Assembly: GCA_964007475.1 (NCBI GenBank)
Contig: OZ023274.1
Location: 2,108,001-2,172,000, forward strand
Reading direction: 5' to 3'
Source of the DNA: Hybos culiciformis
Lineage: Eukaryota; Arthropoda; Insecta; Diptera; Hybotidae
Length of the DNA: 64,000 nucleotides
Shown piece by piece: positions 55,439-64,000 of the stretch (position 1 is its first letter; each line of letters begins with the position of its first letter). A program made the position numbers and the translations under genes. The notes under the pieces were generated by a model. The model had not been told where the DNA came from. It saw only the letters and a program-made list of their open reading frames with translations, and did no database searches.

Positions 55439-56628
55439 AATTTAGAATGTGAAAGTCGCAGTAAGAAACCTTTAAGAAACCTTTAAGAAACCTTTAAGAA
55501 ACTTAAAAAAAATTGTTGATAAGAAATATGATAAGAATTGTTATTAAATAGTAAATAAAATACTTTAGAAAATACTTTAGATACCTGCTCCTATAATGCT
55601 ATAAGCGATGGAGCAATAAATATTGTTAAGTTCTAACATGTATGTATAGATAAAAGACATATTATTCTTAATATAATTATATTTATATAAATGAATGTAA
55701 GAACGAAATTTATAAAAATAATTTTCAATAAACAATATTAATAAAAAAAAAAAAAAAAAGTCTTCTTAATAGTCGATTTGGGTCCAACGCTATAATATTT
55801 TATCGGAATATACCTAAATTGCAAAATCGTCTTCTAAAGTAACCCCCGGTCGGGACCTCGGATCAAAATTTCTAGTACCCTATAACCATCTCGGATCTCT
55901 AGGCTCCTTATTTTCAAAATTTCTAATTGAGCCCTGAGACAACAGTTGAGGCCCTTTCAACATCCAGTTTTTTAAATAGACTTCTCGGACCAACGCTACA
56001 ACATTTTATCGGAATATACCTAAATTGCAAAACCGGCTTCTAAGCTAGCCCCCGTCGGAACCTCGGATTGAAATTTCTAGTACCCTATAACCATCTCGGG
56101 GCCCAATGCAACTTAAGTTTAAAATTTCAGCCAAATCGGTTCAGCGGTTTAGGAGTGATTGAGGACAGAGGACAGAGAAACAGGAATTTTCATTTTTATT
56201 TATAAGATAATACAATTTATTTAACAATAAAAATATTTTAATCCAAGCCAAAATTGTCTTAAGAAACGAATTCACATTGTTGTGTTTTCTTTCTAGATAT
56301 TAATTGAAAAGACTCGAGTGTACATAATTTATAATATCTTTATTGAAATTCAATTTACAGGAAATTAGGGATACACGAAGTGTGTATCCAGAAATTATTT
56401 AATATTAGAATACTAATTATTCGTATTAGAAAATAAAGTAGATGTTATGTTGATGAAATTCAATTATGCAATATCATCATTACTAAGCCGATAATATGAA
56501 GTTAGGTGTCAATCATCTTTGACATTTAATATTTTGAATACGACACACATTAATTAATATTTACGTTTTAACATCAATAATCTGATTTTTAAAAAAAACT
56601 TCAACTATCCATTCGATAAAATTCTCAT

Positions 56629-59600
56629 CTAAATCTTTGCAATCTTATGCGTCTTCATATGTGCATATAATCCAGAGTTCTGGAATAAAATTCATTCATT
56701 ATAAAATTTTGGTAACATAAAATATGTATAATTACCTGTACATAGGCTTTGCCACAAAGCCCACATTTATAACGTTTAAGATCAGAATGAAGTTGCTTAT
56801 GTTTATGAATCGCTGATTTAAAGCTAAATCTAGCATCACAAATATCACATTTGTGGGGCTTCTCTTTTGTGTGAGAAACCTGTAAAAATATGAGAACCAA
56901 AACGCAGTTAACAAAATATATATAGAAAACTTCATTTAGATGTTAAATGTTAGTAAATTTGTAAAAAAAACAGCATTTAAGTAATAACCCAAAAAGATTT
57001 AGATTTAAAATACACAAATATTCACTATTTTCAAGGATGAAAAGAAATTATTAAATTATCGTAGTAAACGCAGTATGTCACATTTAATATGATGTGATGT
57101 GATTACATTCTACTGCTACTCGGGAACAAAAAAATACAAAAAAATACCATCTTACAATCTAAATAAGTATATTTATCTGAGGGCTTCTATCGCGCAAAAA
57201 CAAAAAATAATAATTTTAATTCATAGTTTCTTCTTCTGATTATAAGTTGTTCAATTTTTAAAATAAAATTAGGAATATTGATTTACCATATGATCTCTAA
57301 GATATGAATGAGTGAAAAATTTCTTATTACACAATTTGCACGCATAATTTTTTTCATTATTATGCCTTTTCTTATGATATTGAAGCTCATTTGTTGTTTT
57401 AAAAGAAGATCCACATAATTCACAAACGTATGGGCGTTCACCTGAAAAATAAAAACATTATCTAATTTACATTCTTACATTAAACACACAACAGAAAATA
57501 AATATTGCACTTATGATTACATTATTTTAAATGGTTAATTGGTAGGCGAAAATTCTGTGTTTAATTCGTTTATTTTAATAGTTTCAGATTAGTTTTTTGG
57601 TTATTTTATTTTTTGACATGAAAGTGAAATTTTTTTTATTCTTTAACATAATATTTGGTACAAACTAAGTCTATATAGTTGGTTATTATTGTAAAGATAT
57701 TTTCGTCGAACTATTTTCTTAAATTTTAATCAAAAAGATTAAACTTACCAGTGTGCGTTCTCTCGTGTAAATCCTTATCAGATTTCCTATAAAAACGTTT
57801 ATCACAGTAAGAACAACTAGCATTCTTCAAATTTAAATGAATCTTTTTAGTATGCATCGTCAATACAGCTTTTGTAAAATAACTTGCCTCTGAAAAAAAA
57901 TATATCAATTACTAATATCTAAGTTTCAAATATCTGAACTAACCACATTGATCACATTTAAATTTTCTTTCCCGATTTTCTTCATGTATTTCTAGATGAG
58001 CTTTTATAGTTCTTTTTGAAAAAAATACTTTTTTGCAAATATCGCATGGAAATTTATTATGAGCAGTTTCTCGATGAACCTTGCATGCTTCCTAGAGAAA
58101 AAATCATCTTTTTTAATAGCAAAATTGACTTTATTTTTCAAATCATTGCAATACTCAGTTTGGTTTACATAGCCGGGGAAAATACATGCGAATGTAATTT
58201 AAATTACAAATTACACAGAAATTTACCTCAAATTAAATTACTGAAATTAAATTACATTTTTCGTTCTAATTAAAAATTACAAATTAGTAATTTGAAATTA
58301 CACTATTTTTGGATCCAATTACTATAATGTAATTTAAAATTACAAAATTACAATTATAAATTATCCAGTATTGAAAATAAAAACAAAAAATTTAAAATAA
58401 AAGTTCCATTGAGATTGAAAAATTAAAACACGAAAAAGAAAGCTTACTTTTTTATTTTATTTGAATTTCTAAGCAACACATACGAATTTTATAGTTAAGT
58501 AAAGAGAAAATTTTTTACCGCTAAGTAATTTGAAAGTAAAAGCATTTTGAAATTACAAGTTTTTGCCCGGCTATGTTGGTTTATTATTTTAATTTTCATA
58601 AAATTGATAAAACTTACTGTTTCATTAAATTTTAAACCACAAATTTTACATAAAAAATTTTTTCTTGCTAATGGTAAGTTTTTTTTGTGAACAAGAAGAA
58701 GATGTTTTTTTAATTTCGAAGGTATATCGAATTTTTCATCACATAAGTGGCAGTTTTTTTCTGGTTGCATTGAATTCTTTGTGATTTCATTCAATTCGTT
58801 CTGGTCAGTGTTTAATAATTTATTTATAAAACTACTTTCATTTGATTCCTTCTCGATTTTATTTTTAATGTTTATAAGTGGATCATCTAAAAATTAAATT
58901 ATACATTATTCTTAAAAACTTTTATGCTAGGTACTATATGTGGGTAGGTGTATATTAACAAAAAAAATCTTTACGAAATAAATAAAATAAAAAATTTCTA
59001 TCACCTTAAGTTTGAAACATTTTAAAATAAAATTTGGTTGTATGACGATATCTTTTTTAAATCTTTAAACGCATAATCTTTATCCGATGAAATAGTAACA
59101 GATAGACGATAACTTTACCTTCTTCTTTCATGCTCTTATCATCACTTTCAATATCTGAAAATTCAGTGTTTTCATTCTCATCGAAAATTTCACTTTTGCA
59201 ATCGTTATTTTTCACAGTTTGATTGGTTTTATCCTCAATTTTAGTTGACGACGGTAATTCTTTACCTTCTTCGTTCATTCTCTTAACATCACTTTCAATA
59301 TCTGAAAATTCAGTGTTTTCATTCTCATCGAAAATTTCACTTTTGCAATCGTTATTTTTCACAGTTTGATTGGTTTTATCCTCAATTTTAGTTGACGACG
59401 GTAATTCTTTAAGTTCCAGGTGGAAATCAACGACATGACAACAAAATTTATCAATGTCGATTATTTTTTCTACAAAATATGAAAAAAAAAATTAATGAGG
59501 TGCTTTTAAATAAATCTTAACTAATAAAATTTTGGAAATTAGAAATAAATATGATTAATAGATACCTATCTTAGATTATTATTTTACTACTGAGAGAAAT

Positions 59601-59869
59601 TTTATTCACTGTCTTTAGACAATTTTATAATACGTGCATACTAGCTTCATACTAATTTTTTTTAGTTTTACTTCATATATACCTTTGCAATATGAGCACA
59701 CTATCCCATAGTTCCAAACTTCATTATCAATTAGGTTAAGAAATATTTCACCAGATTTTGTCCCTAAAAACGGATTTGGATGCATCAAATCCTTTTCCTG
59801 TTTTATCAGCAGAACTTCTTTTCCAGTTTGAGAATCTACTAGGTGAGTGTCCACCAGGTCCAGAGACAT
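56629..59869 (-). CDS. C2H2 zinc-finger protein, tandem copy C
   Basis: Exons on the minus strand: 59683-59869, 59119-59469, 58618-58886, 57944-58091, 57749-57889, 57287-57441, 56736-56879, 56629-56679. All phases match copies A and B, giving about 481 aa. Like B it has the duplicated acidic linker module and DSQTG in place of DCQTG near the N-terminus. Nine C2H2 fingers are intact. Finger helices again differ, for example CELCGSSFKTTNELQYH and CDICKKVFFSKRTIKAH. No stop or splice defect was found. B and C are clearly the closest pair. Confidence 0.83.
58168..58575. mobile_element. hAT-like MITE, copy in C, orthologous to 44384-44790
   Basis: Same TIRs (CATAGCCGGGG, complement of GCCCGGCTATG), the same 8-bp TTGGTTTA duplication (58160-58167, 58576-58583) and the same intron position as in copy B, with only a few base differences. 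It was inherited through the B/C duplication and is not an independent insertion. Confidence 0.9.
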
Positions 59870-60185
59870 TGTTGTGTAGTGCTTCTCTATGCTGAAAATA
59901 ACTTTAAAAATGTTAATTAAACAATGGTCCAATAAAATTAATGTGAGATTGTTAGAACGAATATCTACTACCTACCTAACTTGCTTTCAAACAGATTAAA
60001 ATGTTAAAAAAAATTGAATTCCTCAGCTTCTTTGACTTTGGTGATAGGTTCAAAAAAAATAATTTTTTTATAGGTAAGTATTAATTATTATTTTATTTAT
60101 ATTTTTTATTATTATTTTTAATCCTTTGTTTTCATTCTTCTTCTTCTTCTTAAAATATTGATAATGGTGGCTTTACACGCTCGTC

Positions 60186-60690
60186 ATTTGTCCGCGATTG
60201 ATTTTTCGAATTTTTAGCGGACAAATGTCATTTTACAAAATGTCATTTGTCCGCTATTGAAATTTTAAATTCTTAGCGGACAAATGTCATTTTGCAAAAT
60301 GTCATTTGTCCGCGATTGATTTTTCAGATTTTTAGCGGACAAATGTCATTTTGCAAAATGTCATTTGTCCGCGATTGATTTTTTAAATTTTTAGCGGACA
60401 AATGTCATTTTGCAAAATGTCATTTGTCCGCGATTGATTTTTCAGATTTTTAGCGGACAAATGTCATTTTGCAAAATGTCATTTGTCCGCGATTGATTTT
60501 TCAGATTTTTAGCGGACAAATGTCATTTTGCAAAATGTCATTTGTCCGCGATTGATTTTTCAGATTTTTAGCGGACAAATGTCATTTTGCAAAATGTCAT
60601 TTGTCCGCGGCGGACAAAAGACATTTCGAATCGCGGACAAATGTCATTTTTATGTCCGCGATACAAAAACAAATCGCGGACAAATGTCCA
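60186..60690. repeat. Hairpin array of GCGGACAAATG palindromes, copy 2
   Basis: About seven units of 58-60 bp are seen. Each contains AGCGGACAAATGTCATTTTG plus its inverse and the linker GATTGATTTTTCAGATTTTT. Linkers are almost identical in the middle units, suggesting recent unequal expansion. It is inverted relative to the array at 509-912 and shares that array's irregular end unit. It lies directly inside the left TIR of the 60166-62942 element. Confidence 0.88.
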
Positions 60691-61294
60691 ACCCCCGTTT
60701 TTTTTACTTAAAATTTATCATTGTTTGAAAAAAAATGATCAGGGATGGGATAGTCGGTTTTTTTTAAAGTTACGAAATAAAAAAGAATTTTGCTTTTATA
60801 AACTCATAACAGAACAAATTTTATTTCTTTTTTTTTCTACTTTTTACATTTTTATTAAGAATTTTGAAATAAAGTATATGCTCACACATATGGAAAAATG
60901 AATCAAATAAATTTTGTTGAAATTTTCACAGCATTTAAAATTACATTTAAGGTTTGTAAGAAGGGAAGCTAATTTACTTACTGAATTAATTTCTGTACAT
61001 GTAAATCGAAATTTTGAGAAAATTTATCCTGCGCATTTTAATATAATGAAAAAGTTTTGAGGTGGAACTGTTAATTTACATTTTTCAAACTGTTTAAAAT
61101 TCATGAAAATAGCATTTATTTTTTTCCCATTTTTTCACTTTTTAATTTTTTTCACAAAAATTGGATAAAGTTTACTGTAAATAATTATTTTAATTTCTTA
61201 GATTTAAATAACTCCAGCGGTTGAAATTCAAATTAACTTTAAGCTTTAAAAAAAATTCTCACATCCTTAAAATCGAAAAATTAACCGCCTAGGC

Positions 61295-61468
61295 AAACTC
61301 GACGCGACGGACGCGACTCAAACGTTAATGACGTTAATGACCATATAATTTTACATTAGCGTCATTAACGTCGTTAACGTCGAGACTGTTCGCGTCCATA
61401 TATTTTAATACATTTAATATTTCTTACGTCATTTGCGTCGCGTCCGTCGCGTGCGTCACGTCGAGTTT
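61295..61468. mobile_element. GACGCGACGGACGCGAC palindromic MITE
   Basis: The left arm AAACTCGACGCGACGGACGC and the right arm CGTCCGTCGCGTGCGTCACG...TCGAGTTT are inverted with one short extra block. The centre holds smaller inversions of TTAATGACGTTAATGAC. It is GC-rich against an AT-rich surround and non-coding. Confidence 0.75.
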
Positions 61469-62942
61469 AACCAAACTAAGCAAAACAAAAATCATATGAT
61501 TTTTATTTAATAGTATTGAGTATTAAAGGGAAACTATGACGCGACGCGCTTAAGGCCAAATAAATGTAAACAATGCATTTATTTTATAAAAGAACCAGGT
61601 GACTATGATAATTTTTTGTCTTTACAAAAAATTAAAAAAATTGTAAAATATAAGTATTTTTACCGTTTTCAAAAATTTTAAAAATAAGAAAATAGCTCTA
61701 AGTCGAAAATAAAACGAAATGAACTCATACTTTCTTCTTAAAAAAGTACTTAATTTTGGATTTTAAAAAAACCTGCGAAAAAAACTTAAGTAACTGGAAT
61801 CAGAAAGGCACCTTGTAAGAGGGAGGTGAATTTTTATTTTTTTTTTGCATAAAAATTTTCGTTATTCCTTGTTACTCTACTATAGAAATATGTTAATCTG
61901 GTACACTGTTCAACGAAGGTGTGGAATCGGAATGGCAAAACCATAGATAAGATATAGTAATAGATGGCCCACTCAAAAGATCTACTACAGCGCCTGGTGG
62001 ATTTGTGGAGGGAAGGTGAACTAAAAAAATAAAATTTTTGTAGGTGGCAGTTTATTTCTAATATTTCAAATAAAATTATTAAAATTCAAATTTGTAGGAA
62101 AAAAAGAAGATTATAATTAAAAGATAAATTTATTTTTATAGCAAATTTTTTATTTTCTTAATTTTTTTAGTTTTTATAAAATGGTTTCTGAAATATATTA
62201 TTGCATTTTTTTCTATTTGATCACTTATATAATTCATATCACATTGTGTTCTAAAATTTCCACTTAAAATTCTATTTATTTTATTGTAATAATTATTGAT
62301 TAATAAATTAAATGTATAATCTTAAATTAACTTAAATTCCAATAAATCCAACTTTATTTCAGTATTTGTTTTTTTAAATCCACAATCAAAATTCAAATAT
62401 ATTCAACTTTTATTCAGTTTCTTTTTTTCTTAAATAATATCTTCTATTACTTTTATAATAATTTAGTCTTTTTTCTAAAATAAGTTCAAAATTTAACTTC
62501 AATTAAAATTGTTTTTTAAAAATCCAGTTTATAATTTTTTTTAATAAAATTCAAATTAATTTTTTCTCAAAATACACCTACACGTCCAAACGCTTTTATT
62601 TCAAAAAAATAATAAATAAGAAAAAAAGCTCAGCCGGCTGGGTTGACAATAAAACAAAACGTAAACAAACAAGAGCGCCGCATGTGGTTGAAAGGTGAAA
62701 CACATTAAGAAAACTGAAATTAATTTTGTTCTAAGTGAACCTACCATGGGCAAAACTGAACAACGTACATTCTTAGGGAAATTTCAAAACTTTTTGAAAT
62801 TTCGGTGTACCTTGTTATAACGAACAAAAGTTAAAAGAAGGAATGGTGTAAATGTTTTTTCGTTGTTCGTTATTATACGTACAACGAACAAGGTACAACG
62901 AACAACGAACAACGAACATAAGAACGAGCGTATAAAGCCACC

Positions 62943-63330
62943 TACACAACTTCTGTATATGCTGCAAAAAACACATCCTACAACCACAGAACAGAGCTGC
63001 TACACAATTTAGTAGCTAAAAGCATTTAAACAAATTTGTCGGTGGTATAAAATTAAAAATCATATGGACAAAATACCCCAAATACGAACAAATAGAAGGG
63101 AGGCAAATTGTACAGCCAGACTGAATTCATTCTATTGATTTCGATCCATTCCCACTGTTTTGATTTTTAAGAAAAACAAAAAGTTTTATGGTTCAAAATT
63201 TCTTGTAATTCGAAATAAATGTTCTTTTTTGAACTCATCTGAGGCATTTCATATAGCCTTGATTGGCGGTTTCTTTATTTTTGATAAAAAAAAAATTAAT
63301 ATCTTTATTATGTATTTCTTAATTAATTTT
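62943..63330. repeat. Right end of duplicated unit C
   Basis: It matches 31390-31800 in unit A and 48540-48935 in unit B: CTGCAAAAAACACAT, CAAATTTGTCGGTGGTATAA and GCCTTGATTGGCGG. After about 63330 the match ends. It marks the limit of the third unit. Confidence 0.75.
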
Positions 63331-63873
63331 TAATTTAAAACGCCAAAATTGTTTTTTCCATACAAAAAAAATTGATACCGCAGATTAGTTACACAAGGGA
63401 TAAGTAGGTATATCCATTGTCAATTTAAATTATTTTGTCAAAATGTACCTATATAATGTATCTTACTTAGCGTATGTCTGAATAGTGATGAGGTATTGTT
63501 ATTTTTGTTATTTATTTATCTTATTTTAATAAAACTTCAAATTCTAGAATTTTTATTTCGCTTCGCCTTTCGCTTTTGTTTTTACACAAATTCAATCACT
63601 TAAACCTGATCAAATTAAAGAAATTAATGATTAACCTTTTCAAGACCAAAGTTAAAACATGGATAATCGATCAAAGATTTTCTATAATTTTTCTAATTTT
63701 ATTTTTTTTTTTAAATAAATAAAAAAAAAAATAAATAAATAAATAGGTAGGTATATTTAAAAATAAATTGTTTCAGTTTTTCGCCATTATTTTTTTTTTG
63801 TAAAAAGTATTCGTCACTTTTTTTTTTGTTTCGAAATTACAATAGTGATATCAAACCATTCAAACTTTTTTGC
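63331..63873. other. Unique AT-rich sequence before the V-ATPase fragment
   Basis: Low-complexity AT-rich DNA with an AAATAAATAAATAGGTAGG microsatellite near 63720-63755. No gene or repeat family is recognised. Confidence 0.4.
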
Positions 63874-64000
63874 TTTAGCCAGAGCTGATGATTATGAACA
63901 AGTTAAAGCTGTTGCTAAATATTGTGCTGAATATGCTGCTTTATTTGATGGATCTGGAACAAATATCCAGGAGATAAAACATTGAAAGATAAATTTTTTG
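63874..64000 (+). pseudogene. Frameshifted fragment of VhaAC39-1
   Basis: It starts abruptly inside the coding sequence and matches 26641-26765 at more than 90% identity by eye ([20 protein letters not shown]). A two-base insertion (AAATATCCAGG against AAATCCAGG) shifts the frame, and TGA follows within a few codons. It runs off the window edge, so its full extent is unknown. It is part of a larger duplication or a broken copy of the V-ATPase gene. Confidence 0.88.

Larger units (their letters stand above)
53239..55760 (+). mobile_element. PHD-type non-LTR retrotransposon, internally deleted
   Basis: It has an A-rich left boundary, a 5' region (53285-53473), ORF1, a partial endonuclease ORF2, about 600 bp of AT-rich 3' sequence with an internal A run (55406-55436), and a terminal poly(A) of about 17. 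Copy B provides the empty site. TTAATAG occurs on both sides and may be the target duplication, with the left junction slightly altered. The reverse transcriptase is absent, so this copy cannot move on its own. Confidence 0.85.
53093..56207 (+). repeat. CTAGTCGAAATGCCCGG repeat, copy at unit C, split by a LINE
   Basis: The left part (53093-53238) and right part (55761-56207) together equal the element at 40095-41130. The break falls at ACATCAAG/TCTTCTTAATAG, which is continuous in copy B. It occupies the same position relative to the zinc-finger gene as in B and is absent in A. Confidence 0.75.
60166..62942. mobile_element. 2.8-kb TIR element carrying hairpin arrays
   Basis: The ends are GGTGGCTTTACACGCTCGT (60166-60184) and the complement of ACGAGCGTATAAAGCCACC (62924-62942), with one mismatch. 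Units A (near 31390) and B (near 48535) lack it. The exact target duplication is unclear. Inside are a seven-unit GCGGACAAATG array (60186-60690), a GACGCGACGG palindrome (61295-61468), and repeats of ACAACGAACAACGAAC near the right end. The rest is AT-rich without a transposase frame. Confidence 0.8.

Noticed and set aside
62784..62987. Minus-strand frame with repeated VRCTLFVVR
   Set aside because: Reads the ACAACGAACAACGAAC repeats and right TIR of the 60166-62942 element.

Overview
The window is a strongly AT-rich piece of an animal nuclear genome, almost certainly an insect and most likely a fly (Diptera). Genes are split by short GT-AG introns. The Dicer gene follows the insect Dicer-2 layout throughout. 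There are two non-LTR retrotransposons that keep at least part of their reading frames, and many palindromic DNA elements. Nothing prokaryotic is present.

The left half (1-27 kb) holds five single-copy host genes. In order they are Dicer-2 (+, 16 exons, 1403-13094), a BTB-BACK-Kelch gene (+, 14674-17650), a mitochondrial SpoU-type rRNA methyltransferase like MRM3 (+, 20231-21874), the nucleoporin Nup62 (-, 22255-23184) and the V-ATPase subunit d gene VhaAC39-1 (+, 25141-26936). Fold-back and hairpin-rich elements sit in their introns and intergenic gaps: 509-912, 5722-6202, 9565-10811, 18911-19114, 19180-19996 and 23970-24643.

The right half (28-63 kb) is a three-copy tandem duplication of a C2H2 zinc-finger gene on the minus strand. 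Copy A is at 28375-31112, B at 41552-46146 and C at 56629-59869. All three keep the same eight-exon structure with open frames and nine fingers. B and C share insertions and an internal coding duplication that A lacks, so A split first and B/C are the younger pair. The copies serve as empty/filled-site controls for each other. They expose the ends of a Jockey-type LINE (34529-39755), two hAT-like elements with 8-bp target duplications (46372-48434, 51528-52827), a shared intronic MITE, a 5'-truncated RNase H LINE (42434-43805), a PHD-finger ORF1 LINE (53239-55760), a TIR transposon (49346-52901) and a 2.8-kb TIR element (60166-62942).

The last 127 bases are a frameshifted fragment of VhaAC39-1, so the duplication process also copied part of the neighbouring V-ATPase gene.

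The most unusual theme is that several sequence-unrelated element families share one architecture: arrays of short palindromes that would fold into chains of hairpins if transcribed. Two of these families carry the same GC-rich core. One copy lies inside an intron of Dicer-2, the enzyme that processes dsRNA hairpins.
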